Shown: positions 41,556 through 51,084, counted from the stretch's first letter. The stretch: DNA of 64,000 nt from UBA2988 sp965237965 (GCA_965237965.1 CBDEGT010000002.1:124001-188000); one strand, 5' to 3'. Notes: generated by a model from the sequence alone, not told the origin. Program-made: numbers and translations.

Positions 41556-44136
41556 GGAATCGCTGGTCGTCGGGAGCGATGTCGTAGAGGGTGCTGACTG
41601 CGCCACTGTTGTAATCAGGTGGGAGAGTGAACAGGGTCTCTTTCGCTCCGACCTGGAAGCTTGAGGCCGTCTCGACCTGGGTGGCCACGAGCGCGCGACT
41701 GCCATCTATGTAGAACAGTTCCCGCCCGCTGTGTGCCCACACCGGCTGGACGCCCCCGTCAGTCGAAATCTGCCACTTGCCCGAGTCCACATCAGGGAAC
41801 GGGCGCACGAAGACCTCTGGAGAACCTGTTTCAGTTGACACATAGGCAAGCCAGCGTCCGTCCGGTGACAGCGCAGGCGCTTGTTCGTCGTACTCCTCAG
41901 TGAGCAGCGGCAGCGGCACACTGTCCACTCCCGGACGGAGTGCGAGGATATGGCGACCACCCACGACACCTGCGCTCCCACCGGTGTGGAGCACCATCCA
42001 CTCTCCGACCGGGCTCCAGAAACCTACTCCCTGATTGAGCAAGCTCTCGCCATCGAACAGCACCTGCGGCTCTCCGGTCCCGTCGGCCCGCTGCGACCAG
42101 ACGTCCCAGTTTCCTGACCGCACCGACAGGAACGTCACCGTCTCTCCGTCGGGCGCCCACCTGGGCCTCATGTCGCTGCCCTCGTAGAAGGTCAGGCGCG
42201 ATAGCGGGCCGTCGGGCAACTGCTTGACCCAGATGTCGTCGCCAGCTTCCGTCTGCTCCTTCAGCGCCAGCCGCGTTCCGTCCGGCGAGAGGCTCCATCC
42301 GGGTGAAGTTCCACCGACACCGACGAACGACCACCCAGCATCGACTGGTGTCGCCTCGCCCGAGCGCGTCACCCAGACGAATTCCCCGAGGGAGCCCGAC
42401 GCACCAGTCTTGTACAGCAGCGTGCCCGCCGCTGACAGCGCGAACTGCGATGCCGAGCCGCTCCTGACCTCGATGTCTTCCAGCACCGCGACCGCCGGAC
42501 CCGTCACCTCCAGGCGCTTCAGGTCGAACGGCGCAGCCATCAGCGTGCCGTCGGCTGTCGCATAGACGACGTGGCCCGACTCCGCGTAGCGCGCCATCGT
42601 GCCCGTCAGGATCTCTCGCACCTCACCGCCCTCCGGACCCACCACAGCGATCCGGCTCTGGTCCACACCGGCCCCTGTGACGGTGAGCACCAGGCCGCGC
42701 CCGTCGGGGAGGATGCTCTGCCAATCGTGTCCTGCATTCGAGGTCACGGGGGTGGTGAACTTTTTCGGCTCGCCGCCTGTCTCGGGCACGCGGTAGATGC
42801 CGTCGTCACGGTAGAAATAGATCATCCCGTCCGAGCCCCACGCGAGGCCAGGACGCCCCTCCGCCACCGTGAACGTCGGCCCGCCCCCCAGGGACACCGT
42901 CTTGACCTCTCCTCCAACGTCGAACGCGACCGACAGACCGTCGGGTGACAGGACAGGATTACGAGCGCCCTCGGTGCCGGGTATCGGAACGGGCTCCAGG
43001 TCATCGAGCGCGCGTTGCCATAGCTGCTGCGTGCCGCCGCCCGAGGCCGTGCCCACGTAGACGAGCCGCGAGCCGTCGGGAGACAACGCCAAATTCACGC
43101 CGCCGACGCCCGCGGCCAAGCCCCTGCCCTCCCCGAAAGTCAGCTCAAAGCGAGCGAGTACAGCGGGCGGGGGGGGACGGAGGAGCGACCACGTGGCAAC
43201 GATGGTGGCGAGCGCGGCCACGCTCCACCCAATAACCGAGACCCGCTTCCACGGACCCACTCCCCCTGCGATTCCAGCGATGGCCCCATCCCCGTGCCGG
43301 AACCCCGCATCACTCAGCGCCTTGGCAAACTCCTGAGCCCCTGCGAACCGATCTGCTGGCAGCTTCTCCAGCGCCTTCCTAATCGCCGCGTCCACGTTCG
43401 CCGGGACAGACTTTCTGACCCCCGTGGCTGATACGGGAGCGCCAGCGATGATCTTCCCGAGGACGGCCTGTGCGCTGGTCCCCGTGTAGGGCGGCTCGCC
43501 AACAAGCATCTCGTACAGCACGCAGCCCAGAGCATAGATGTCCGTCGCGGGACCTACGTGGGCATCACCCGTCGCCTGCTCGGGGCTCATGTAGTGCGGA
43601 GTACCGAGGCTCAGTCCCGTCTCAGTGAGCCTTCCTCCACCTGCTGAACTCACTGCGAGTGCTATTCCAAAGTCCGCAATCAGCGGCTCGCCTTTCGATA
43701 GGAGGATGTTGGCAGGTTTGATGTCCCTGTGGATCACTCCCCGTTCGTGAGCAGCCTGAAGCGCACCTGCCACCTTGGTGGCGATGGCGACTGCCTCATC
43801 CACCGGGAGTTGATGATCCCGGTCGAGCCGATCTCTGAGCGTATCTCCCTCTACGTAAGGCATGACGTAGAACAAAAAGCTGTCCGCCTCACCGGAATCG
43901 AACAGCGGGAGAATGTGGGGGTGTTGCAGGTTCGCGGTGGTCTCGATCTCTGCGAGGAACCGCTCCGCACCCACAACCGCAGCCAACTCTGGCTTTAGGA
44001 TCTTCAACGCAACGTTGCGGTTGTGCTTCAGGTCCTTGGCCAGGTAGACCGTCGCCATCCCGCCCTCACCGAGCTGGCGCTCGATGCGGTAGCGGCCTTC
44101 GAGGGCCGCATTTAGGCGAGTGACGGGATCGGTCAT
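41556..44136 (-). CDS. membrane Ser/Thr protein kinase (PknB type) with TolB/PD40-like propeller, C-terminal end replaced
   Basis: ATG 44136. Kinase domain (~18-280): glycine loop LGEGGMATVYLAKDLKHNRN, Lys in VALKILKPEL, catalytic loop GVIHRDIKPANILLSKGEPL, DFGIALAV, TPHYMSPEQATGD. One membrane helix at ~305-325 (VSVIGWSVAALATIVATWSL). Extracytoplasmic PD40/WD40-like propeller (~340-855) with repeats such as NLALSPDGSRLVYVGTASGG and APALSPDGRWLAYVSTETGS. Near 41556 (APDDQRFLSTSN) homology ends and the frame goes on antisense-free into the sbcC fragment in another frame, adding ~42 foreign residues to a stop at 41431. Only the last few residues of the propeller are missing, so it may still function. 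Confidence 0.88.
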
Positions 44137-44209
44137 GACCCTACCCTGCGGGAGGAATGACCAGACGCTTTGTGCCACGCCATGATAGGCATTATGGGGG
44201 CGTGGCGTC
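44105..44209 (-). promoter_or_regulatory. kinase gene start and leader, source of repeats elsewhere
   Basis: The segment around the kinase ATG (GTGACGGGATCGGTCATGAC) and its leader (GCGGGAGGAATGACCAG at 44149-44165, ATTATGGGGG at 44190-44199) recur at 47362-47490 and partly at 46725-46745. GGGTAGGGTCATG... on the coding strand gives no strong ribosome-binding site. Confidence 0.5.
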
Positions 44210-45480
44210 CACGCGGGATCGGTCTGAAGAGAAGACGAGGAAAGATCGGCGTTCTCCTCCGGGAGTGGGTGCGCTTTCGTTAGCACGAGCCAAGACCCCA
44301 GTCACCAAGGAGGACAACGCCGATGGAGAGGTATGTAGGGCTGGACACGCACCAGTCAAGCTGCACGCTGGCGGTCGTGGGTCCGAGCGGAAAGCGGCTG
44401 GGCTCGCACGTAGTGGAGACGAACGCGCGGGCGCTGATCGAGGTGCTCCACCAGATCCCGCCCAACCGACACCTGTGCCTGGAGGAGGGAACGCTGGCAG
44501 GGTGGCTCTACGAGGTGCTCGAGCCGCACGTGCAGGAGCTCGTCGTGACCGGGATGGGCACGAGGCGGCGGGGTCCGAAGAACGACAAGGTGGATGCGTT
44601 CTGGCTGGCGGAGCAGATGCGGATCGGAGCGATCGAGACCAAGGTCTACAAGAGCCGGCATCAGTTCCTGCGGCTGGGTCATTTGGCGAAGGCCTATGGA
44701 TTCGTCGTGGGCGACGTCGTTCGGGTGAAGAACCGGCTGAAGAGCTTGCTGCGCTCGAGAGGGATCGGATACGGAGCGGGTTCGAAGGTCTACTCGAAGA
44801 CCGATCGCGAACAGTGGGTTCAGGAGCTGCCCGAGGTGGCACGGCCAATGGCCCGGCTTCTGTACCACGAGCTCGACGCGCTTGTAGCCTTGAAAGCGAA
44901 GGCCGAGAAGGCTCTGCTGGCGGAGGCGTGCAAGCATCGCGAGTGGCGGCTGCTCAAGACGTGCCCGGGCATGGGTCCGATCCGCACCGCGGAGCTGTTG
45001 CCGGTGGTGGTGACGCCGTACCGGTTCGCGAGCCGGAGCAACTTCTGGGCGTACTGTGGCCTTGGGGTGGTGATGCGGAGCTCGTCGGACTGGGTGCGGA
45101 CCCAGACCGGGCAGTGGGTGAAGGCCCCCTTGCTGCAAACGCGGGGTCTGAACCGGAACTTCAACCGCACGCTGAAACGGATCTTCAAGGGTGCGGCAAC
45201 CACGGTGATCATGCGCGGTGCCGACGAGCCCCTGTACCGTCACTACCAGCGGCTTCTGGAGGGCGACACAAAGCCGAACCTGGCCAAGCTCACCATCGCG
45301 CGGCAGATCGCCTCGATCGTGCTGGCGCTATGGCGCACCGAAAAGAGGTACGACCCGAAGAAGCTGGAAGCGATGACGTAACCAGGCCCGGAGTCGACGC
45401 GCACAGCGTGAATGGTGCGGCTCACGATGCCGGGTCCGACGAACCGGAGGCAAACCGGTTAGAGGGGAGAGCATCCATAG
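44210..45480 (+). mobile_element. IS110-family element (boundaries approximate)
   Basis: One DEDD transposase gene with ~110 bp noncoding DNA before and ~100 bp after it, inserted directly upstream of the kinase leader. No terminal inverted repeats found, as expected for this family. IS110-type elements encode a structured bridge RNA in a noncoding end; both flanks (44210-44322 and 45382-45480) are of suitable length. GGTGCGGCTCACGATGCCGG at 45415-45434 lies in the 3' flank. Confidence 0.65.
44323..45381 (+). CDS. IS110-family transposase (DEDD recombinase)
   Basis: 352 residues; CAAGGAGGACAACGCC upstream of ATG. N-terminal RuvC-like domain: MERYVGLDTHQSSCTLAVVG (first Asp), NRHLCLEEGTLAGWLYEVLE (Glu) and RRRGPKNDKVDAFWLAEQMR (Asp pair). 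C-terminal Transposase_20 domain: LLKTCPGMGPIRTAELLPVV, RFASRSNFWAYCGLGVVMRS with the conserved Ser region, LNRNFNRTLKRIFKGAATTV. Complete and undamaged. Confidence 0.93.
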   Translation: MERYVGLDTHQSSCTLAVVGPSGKRLGSHVVETNARALIEVLHQIPPNRHLCLEEGTLAGWLYEVLEPHVQELVVTGMGTRRRGPKNDKVDAFWLAEQMRIGAIETKVYKSRHQFLRLGHLAKAYGFVVGDVVRVKNRLKSLLRSRGIGYGAGSKVYSKTDREQWVQELPEVARPMARLLYHELDALVALKAKAEKALLAEACKHREWRLLKTCPGMGPIRTAELLPVVVTPYRFASRSNFWAYCGLGVVMRSSSDWVRTQTGQWVKAPLLQTRGLNRNFNRTLKRIFKGAATTVIMRGADEPLYRHYQRLLEGDTKPNLAKLTIARQIASIVLALWRTEKRYDPKKLEAMT

Positions 45481-46027
45481 CCCCCATGGGCTGGGTCTAC
45501 AAGCCCGAGTCCCTCATCATAGGCTATGCCCCCCTGGAGAGCCGAACGAAGCAATGGGCCACAGAGTCCCAGATAGAAGGATGGTTCCCGCCTCCTGGTG
45601 GAGAACGTCACGGCTGTAAGAGTCTTCCGGACCGCGATCGGAACCTGACGAGCGAGCCCCTCCCCACCCTGAACGTCGACCAGGCGATCCAAGTCGCGTG
45701 GACGTCGGCGGCCCAACCCATGGGCGGACGGCGTAATGGGGACGTGTCGCTTGACCCCCTGCCCCATAGAAGGAGGGTTATGCGCTAGGCGCACCCGGAT
45801 CGAGTAGGTTTATCGAGGATGTCAGAGCCTCGGGCCTGGTAGCAAGGGCGATAGAGGACAACGAAGTCGTCGGCCTTACGATCGCCGCGAGGACTTGAAC
45901 GCGGCGCCGAATCTTCTGCGTGCATGGGCGACTTGAGGACTAGCATCGTTGGGGGCGCCGTCACCCCCCAAGCGGATGGGGCTCATCACGGAGGGAAGAT
46001 CAAGCGGAGGAAGAGGAGGAGCGCAGC
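45481..46027. other. noncoding stretch with leader-type repeat
   Basis: 45766-45800 contains CCATAGAAGGAGGGTTATGC followed by GCTAGGCGCACC, related to sites at 25454 and 47479. The rest shows no credible gene on either strand. 46009-46024 has AAGAGGAGGAGCGCAGC, the ribosome-binding site of the next gene. Confidence 0.45.
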
Positions 46028-46717
46028 ATGAAGGTTCTTGTAATCGGCGCCAACGGCGACACCGGCACGCGAATCGTCGCGCGACTGAAGAAGCACAACA
46101 AGCATGAGGCCGTCGCGATGATCCGCGCCACGGATCAGAAGGAGAAGTTCGACCGGATGGGCGTGCAGACCGTACTGGGAGACCTCGAATACCCGATCAA
46201 CCATGCCGTGCGGGGCTGCGATGCCGTGATCTTCGCCGCGGGCTCGGGTGGCCGGACTGGCAAGGACAAGACCGTGCTGATCGACCACGTCGGGGGAATT
46301 CGGGCCGCCGTGGCCGCGCTGGAGAACAGGGCCATGCGCTTCATGATGTTGAGTGGGCTCAAGACCAAGCCCCATCCCGACGAGGGTCTCTCCATCCCGC
46401 ACTGGCTGGCGGCCAAGGGCCGTGCGGACGAGTTCATCATGACAATGCCAGCGGTAATGGGCGGGCGCGGCCTCGATCACACGATCGTATGTCCCGGCCA
46501 TCTCAATAATGAGTCGCGCCCGGACAAGGTCCGGATCCTACACGACATCCACGCCGACCACGACGACACCACGACGAGCCGGGAGACGCTTGCGGCAGTG
46601 CTGGTCGCCTGTCTCGAGGTGCCCGAGACGATCGGCAAGCGCTTCGGCGTCATGAACGGCGACACCCCGTTGGCCGCGGCGCTGACAGGCATCGCGAAGG
46701 ACGCGACCGCCCTCTAG
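46028..46717 (+). CDS. NAD(P)-binding atypical short-chain dehydrogenase (NmrA-like)
   Basis: 229 residues. Rossmann start MKVLVIGANGDTGTRIVARL (glycine motif GANGDTG), GVQTVLGDLEYPINHAVRGC (acidic turn), DAVIFAAGSGGRTGKDKTVL, IDHVGGIRAAVAALENRAMR, FMMLSGLKTKPHPDEGLSIP. The active-site Tyr-x3-Lys of classical SDRs is absent, as in NAD(P)H-binding PF13460 proteins (biliverdin reductase B or YwnB type). Ribosome-binding site AGGAGG. Substrate unknown. One of the few intact metabolic genes here. Confidence 0.85.
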   Translation: MKVLVIGANGDTGTRIVARLKKHNKHEAVAMIRATDQKEKFDRMGVQTVLGDLEYPINHAVRGCDAVIFAAGSGGRTGKDKTVLIDHVGGIRAAVAALENRAMRFMMLSGLKTKPHPDEGLSIPHWLAAKGRADEFIMTMPAVMGGRGLDHTIVCPGHLNNESRPDKVRILHDIHADHDDTTTSRETLAAVLVACLEVPETIGKRFGVMNGDTPLAAALTGIAKDATAL

Positions 46718-46756
46718 GGCTGCGTTCAGGGGGGTGACGGGATCGGGGGTATGCAC
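46700..46756 (-). repeat. orphan kinase N-terminus, scrap 1
   Basis: Minus strand reads TPDPVTPLNAALEGG, compared with MTDPVTRLNAALEGR at the start of the kinase at 44136. DNA GTGACGGGATCGG is shared. No kinase body follows. Confidence 0.55.
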
Positions 46757-46777
46757 GCGCGCGAGTGGGCTAAGTCC

Positions 46778-47317
46778 TCAGAAGCTCATACGAACCAGAC
46801 CGAGGTCGATTCTCAAGGTTTCGCGCGACGACCTGAATGCTGAAGGCCGGATACTGCTCGTGGTGGATCGACCCTGAGGCGGAATCAACCGTGGACCAAC
46901 CTCCAAAGACACCTGGCCCGCATCGATCTCGCGGTTGATCGCCTTCGCAGTAATGGGGGCATCGATCAACGACCACAGAGAGAAACCAAGGATGCCGATG
47001 AACCCAACAGCAGAGCGGCCACCGCAAGGAAGACCGAAATCCCAATCGCAATCAGCGGTCGACGCGAGGATTGCAGAGACGGCAGTGCCACCCAGCATCA
47101 CTCCTCCCTTGCCCCATTGCCCGTTATAGGCCTGTCCGGCTCCGGTTATCACGAAGCTCAGACCGAAAGCCAGCCACGGTGACTTTCGGGACTCCACCGT
47201 CTGTTCACTCGCGGTTTGGGCTTCCGCAGTGTGAGGCGATCCAATCAGCATCATGGTGAGTAGGCCGAGTAACAACGGACGAACGTTGAGCCAGCGGTTT
47301 GCTTGGGGACGCATCAT
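46778..47317 (-). CDS. hypothetical membrane protein with signal peptide (179 aa)
   Basis: ATG 47317 with GGAGG upstream. Signal peptide NVRPLLLGLLTMMLIGSPHT...AEAQ, then helices at WLAFGLSFVITGAGQAYNG and GVMLGGTAVSAILAST, GFIGILGFSLWSLIDAP. The block PWLAFGLSFVITGAGQAYNG resembles DUF5683-type proteins (GxGQxYNGxxxKG). C-terminal ~50 residues are soluble (SLEVGPRLIPPQGRSTTSSI). Function unknown. Confidence 0.7.
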   Translation of the reverse strand: MMRPQANRWLNVRPLLLGLLTMMLIGSPHTAEAQTASEQTVESRKSPWLAFGLSFVITGAGQAYNGQWGKGGVMLGGTAVSAILASTADCDWDFGLPCGGRSAVGFIGILGFSLWSLIDAPITAKAINREIDAGQVSLEVGPRLIPPQGRSTTSSIRPSAFRSSRETLRIDLGLVRMSF

Positions 47318-47344
47318 GAAATCCTCCGTCTTCTTGCCTGCGTC

Positions 47345-47510
47345 TCCGGGCGTGTCTGGGAGAGCGCATTCAGGCGGGTGACGGGATCGGTCATGACCTA
47401 CCTAGCGGGAGGAATGACCAGCTACTCAGGACGACCCGGAGGGGCCAGGAACCGCTAGGGTGTCCTGAGCCTCGTCATTATGGGGGGGCCAAGCGCTGGG
47501 CGCACGCGGC
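47345..47510 (-). repeat. orphan kinase gene start with leader, scrap 2
   Basis: Minus strand reads MTDPVTRLNALSQTRPE at 47392 downwards; the leader GCGGGAGGAATGACCAG (47409-47425) and CATTATGGGGG (47478-47488) match those of the kinase at 44136. The kinase body is missing. 47479-47510 also holds GGGGCCAAGCGCTGGGCGCA, a relative of the leader motif at 25454 and 45766. Confidence 0.6.
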
Positions 47511-47535
47511 TCGGCGGGGGGACTCCGCTCACGCC

Positions 47536-47925
47536 TCAGAAGCTTGGGCCGTGCCCCTTGTGCAGCATCGGCTGATACAGCCGCTCCCATTCCTCCAGGC
47601 TCGTCACCGGCTCGGGGAGGCGTGCCACAACCTCGCGGTGGGTCACGTCATGCTGCCGGGTCGGCTGGCCGTAGCCGCGCTCGGCTGCGTACCTCATGCC
47701 GGCCAACGCAGCCTGGGGGCCATGCTCGCCCTTCACACAGGCCTCCAGGTACGCTAGGGCCTCCTCCGAACTCGCTATCGCGGCCATCCGCCGTTTGAAC
47801 TCGTCGGGCGGGCGACCGGCGCCCGTGAACGTGCCGCCAGAGTTCAGGCGTCCGCCATTTCGTCCGGGGCGGGTGCCTCTGGCTTTACAGGATTTCGGAC
47901 GGGATTTCTGGGGCGTTATCGGCAT
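47536..47925 (-). CDS. hypothetical protein, possibly phage-related
   Basis: ~129 residues from ATG 47925: MPITPQKSRPKSCKARGTRP, GRNGGRLNSGGTFTGAGRPP, DEFKRRMAAIASSEEALAYL, MRYAAERGYGQPTRQHDVTH, VTSLEEWERLYQPMLHKGHG. A basic Gly-rich N-terminus followed by a helical domain of the GRP...AAERGYGxP kind is typical of small phage terminase-like or DUF5681-like proteins. No other phage genes are near. Confidence 0.5.
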   Translation of the reverse strand: MPITPQKSRPKSCKARGTRPGRNGGRLNSGGTFTGAGRPPDEFKRRMAAIASSEEALAYLEACVKGEHGPQAALAGMRYAAERGYGQPTRQHDVTHREVVARLPEPVTSLEEWERLYQPMLHKGHGPSF

Positions 47926-48040
47926 TAGGCTCCTCATTTCAGCCGAGGGTCTTCAGAATCTGCCCCCTGGGACGGGAAGACAAGTGGCGCCACAGTCCGA
48001 GCTCTAGCAGGGTCACCTGCGATACATGACGTGCCCCCAG

Positions 48041-48076
48041 TGGCGGTACCACTTCCTATGTTAGACCCAGAGCCAC
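48041..48076. repeat. solitary terminus of a group I IS3 element
   Basis: 36 bp identical to 29259-29294 (TGGCGGTACCACTTCCTATG...AGAGCCAC), preceded by GTGCCCCCAG like the terminus at 38488-38504. No transposase is attached. Confidence 0.8.
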
Positions 48077-48136
48077 TGCTCCGCCCCCCGTTTCTGGTCC
48101 ACTAGGAGGGTGAAAAGCCGATGGTGTCCCGCTGAC

Positions 48137-49559
48137 AGTTGAAGGTGGTGGCTCCGGAGAGTCTCCTTGTTAGCCTGCGTTTCTCATTTCGGCAACCGGT
48201 TCATGGTCGTCGAGGTGGGCCCTGAGCATCCAGATCTGGTCGTAGCCGATGATCCTCCGGTAGCTCTTCTCGGTCTCCACGAACGAGGCCGCAGCCCACC
48301 TCAGCGCCATCGCTCCGTTCTTCCAGTTGGTCACCCTGCGGGTCTTCCGTCTTACGCCCGAGTGGGTGCTGTCGATCAGGTTGGTCGAGCCCAGGCACTT
48401 CCTCAGCCGCGGCGGGAGGCCGAGCCGGTTGATGGTGAACATCTCGCTGAGGCCTTCGCGTAGGCTGGCCGAGGCCGAGGGGTGGTCGCGCTCGAGCCAT
48501 CGGGCGAGCTGCTCGAGCTTCTGCTCGCCCTGCTTCGCGTCCAGCTTCATCGCCGCCCGGAACGCCGCCTTCACCTGAGGATGCTGATCCTTCGGCAGAT
48601 GACCCAGCACGTTGCGGAGCTTGTGGTTGCGGCAGCGCTGGATGGGGTGACGTTGGCCGAACACCTTCTCGATCGCCTTCCTGAGCGCTTTCGAGCCATC
48701 GATCACGAACAGCCGCCGCCTGCCCGGGTCCAGGCCGCGCTCGACCAGATCCTCTAGGAGCGCGCTGGTCACCTCGGCGTTCTCACTCGCTCCTTCCCTC
48801 ACGCCCAGCACGTGCTTCTTTCCGTCTGAGTCCACGCCTACCGCAGCAAGCACGTGGTGCGAGCCCATCCGGATCCCGTCCAGGTAGATCACCAGGAGGT
48901 CCCACGCATCCAGCCGGCGCTCCATCAGCTCCTTCAGCACGCGCTCCGAGGCCTCGACCGTCTCACGGCTCACCGCCGACTTGCTCACCCCGACCGTGTC
49001 GGCCATCTCACCGATCACACGGCCGTACTTCCGCGTGCTCACCCCCGCCATCAGGACCTCGAGCATCCGATCCGCCACGGCGCCCGGTCTCCGCATCGCT
49101 GCGTACGCCGGCACCTCGACCTCGCCACCCTCCCCGGCGCCCCGGCGCCTGAGCCGTGGCCGCTCCACACGCACCTTCCGGTCCGACAGGTAAACCACAC
49201 CACCCTGCCGGCCATACCACGCCGTGTCGTCTTCCGCTCGTGACCGACCTGCCTGCTTCACGCCTGCCACACCCTCGGCGCTCATCTCCAGCACCGCTTC
49301 GATCGTCGCTCGTCCCATCACCTGGATGACTTCGTCGATCGCGACCTCCGTCTGCTCCACGAGCTCAAGCATCGGAAGCAGAAACTGCCCCTCCCGCTTC
49401 AGGAACTCCCTGATCGCGCGCTTGTCCGCCCGATCCCTTACCTCGTACGTTCTCTTCATCGTGGTGGCTCCGTGTTGGGGTTTTTGCCTACCCGAGCCTA
49501 TCGGCCCGGAACCCCCGGAGCCACCACTTTTCTTTCCCCCCTATCAGGAACCTTCAACT
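48137..49559 (-). mobile_element. IS256-type element (group II)
   Basis: Ends carry inverted AGTTGAAGGT (48137-48146 and complement 49550-49559), with GTGGTGGCTCCGG next to the left end and, after a 22-bp interruption, its complement CCGGAGCCACCAC near the right end (49515-49527). Contains one transposase (48170-49459). A 25-bp scrap of the same transposase occurs at 31095-31117. Confidence 0.75.
48170..49459 (-). CDS. IS256-family transposase (group II)
   Basis: 429 residues. Mutator-type: AWDLLVIYLDGIRMGSHHVL (D1), RRLFVIDGSKALRKAIEKVF (D2), QRCRNHKLRNVLGHLPKDQH, LGSTNLIDSTHSGVRRKTRR (E position is Asp/Ser-rich; the usual NxIExxxxxxR is here NLIDSTHSGVR). N-terminal GRATIEAVLEMSAEGVAGVK and DTAWYGRQGGVVYLSDRKVR. 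Complete frame. Only distantly related to the transposase at 27985. The Glu-to-Asp substitution in the last motif should be checked. Confidence 0.9.
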   Translation of the reverse strand: MKRTYEVRDRADKRAIREFLKREGQFLLPMLELVEQTEVAIDEVIQVMGRATIEAVLEMSAEGVAGVKQAGRSRAEDDTAWYGRQGGVVYLSDRKVRVERPRLRRRGAGEGGEVEVPAYAAMRRPGAVADRMLEVLMAGVSTRKYGRVIGEMADTVGVSKSAVSRETVEASERVLKELMERRLDAWDLLVIYLDGIRMGSHHVLAAVGVDSDGKKHVLGVREGASENAEVTSALLEDLVERGLDPGRRRLFVIDGSKALRKAIEKVFGQRHPIQRCRNHKLRNVLGHLPKDQHPQVKAAFRAAMKLDAKQGEQKLEQLARWLERDHPSASASLREGLSEMFTINRLGLPPRLRKCLGSTNLIDSTHSGVRRKTRRVTNWKNGAMALRWAAASFVETEKSYRRIIGYDQIWMLRAHLDDHEPVAEMRNAG

Positions 49560-50270
49560 ACGGTTGGGACAGCTTCGAAAAGCCGAGCCGATTTGGACCT
49601 GGGATGAAGTGGCCACCCGCTCCGAAGTGGGCAGGGACCTTGTCGTCCAAACTGCTGTGTGGTCTCACGTTGTTGTACTCGTCCTTCCAGCCCTGGAGTG
49701 TCCGCTGCGCGTCGTTCAGATCGACGAACCAGTGTTGTGATAGACACTCACGTCTGAGACTGCCGTTGAACGCCTCGATGAACGGGTTGTCCGTCGGCTT
49801 ACCAGGCCGGCTGAAGTCGAGCTTCACTCGATTCCAGTAGGCCCAGTGGTCCAGAGCTCTAGAGGTGAACTCCGTTCCGTTGTCCACCGAGATCACTCTC
49901 GGCAGGCTCCCACGCTTCTTAGCTTCCGTGCTCAGTACGCGGCCAACGTCTTCACCTCGGAACCCTACACCAACCTCGAGCGCCACGCACTCCCGGCTGT
50001 AAACATCCAGAACCGTCAACACCCGTACCGTTCGGCCGTTCGACAGGGTATCGTGTACGAAGTCCATCGCCCAGAGCTCGTTGATGGCCATGGCACGTGC
50101 AGGTCGCTCCCTCCTCACCGCACTCCGGCGTCGCTTCGGCTTCTTGCGTTTCAGCGTCAGGCCCTCGTCGCGGTACAGCCGCTCGACCAGCTTGCGGTTC
50201 ACCGGCCAGCCCTCACGGCGAAGCATGATGTGCAGTCGTCGATAACCGTAGCTCACGCGCACCGCAGCTA

Positions 50271-51084
50271 GGGCCTGTTAACACTATCTGAGAGCCTCGA
50301 CGATGAGCGCAAAGTGGATGAAGGCCGTGAACATCACGTCGAGCTTGTCAAAGCGGGAGAAGATTCTTCTGAAGCCTTTGAGTCGCCGAAATAACCGCTC
50401 TATTTCGTTGCGACGGCGATACATGATTCGATCGTACTGCCACGGGCTAACACGGCCCTGTTTGGGTGGCACGACCGGCGTAAACCCCAGCTCCAACACC
50501 AATTGCCGTGTTTCGGCCCCCTCGTAGGCCCGGTCCATGATCATCGACACAGTGGAGTGTACCGGCTTCAACATGCGTAGCAGTTCGCGTCCTTCGGGTG
50601 CGTCGTGGTTGTGGCCTGGCGATAGCGAGAAGGTTATCGCGGTTCGAGCATCTGCGGCAACCATATGAATCTTGGTGGTCCAGCCTCCACGCGACTTCCC
50701 GATGGCCTGCGGGCCGTTTTTTTTAGCGCGCCGGTGCCATCAGGGTGCACTTTGACGATCGTACTGTCGAGCGACAGCGCTTCGATCTTGATCCGGATGA
50801 TCTGCTCGTCCTGCAGGGCCGCAAAGACACGATCCAGCACACCTGCCCTGGCCCAGCGATTCATTCGGGTGTAGATCGTATGCCAGTTACCGAAGCGCGC
50901 AGGCAACCCGCGCCACTTGCAGCCGTGCTCGGCCACATACAGGATCGCGTTAAGCACTTCGAGATTGGAGAAGCTCACATTGCCGCGCTGACGTGGAAAG
51001 CAAGCCTCTATCCGACGATATTGGGACTCTGTGATTTTCATAGCCCCAATATAATACAAATGGGCCTTTAGTGTTAACAGGCCC
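50271..51084 (-). mobile_element. IS5-type element (IS427-like), complete, frameshift-dependent
   Basis: 814 bp. Perfect 16-bp inverted repeats GGGCCTGTTAACACTA (50271-50286 and complement 51069-51084). Flanking TA (50269-50270 and 51085-51086) is the target duplication. Lower GC than surrounding DNA. One transposase in two overlapping frames. Confidence 0.92.
50284..51041 (-). CDS. IS5-family transposase in two frames joined by -1 frameshifting
   Basis: Frame 1 from ATG 51041: MKITESQYRRIEACFPRQRG, VLNAILYVAEHGCKWRGLPA, FGNWHTIYTRMNRWARAGVL, IEALSLDSTIVKVHPDGTGA (D1). At an A8 run (complement of 50717-50724, CTAAAAAAAACGG) a -1 shift continues NGPQAIGKSRGGWTTKIHMV, SMIMDRAYEGAETRQLVLEL (D2), YRRRNEIERLFRRLKGFRRI (E), ending FIHFALIVEALR. 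Such A-run frameshifting is known for IS427-group IS5 elements, so the shift is probably programmed rather than a mutation. Confidence 0.88.

Noticed and set aside
44157..45788. 543-codon plus-strand frame over the IS110 transposase
   Set aside because: Shadow frame of a clear IS110 recombinase; Gly/Arg/Ala-rich with no motif.
45459..45794. 111-codon minus-strand frame after IS110
   Set aside because: Low-complexity composition, no ribosome-binding site, and it covers the likely IS110 noncoding end and the leader repeat.
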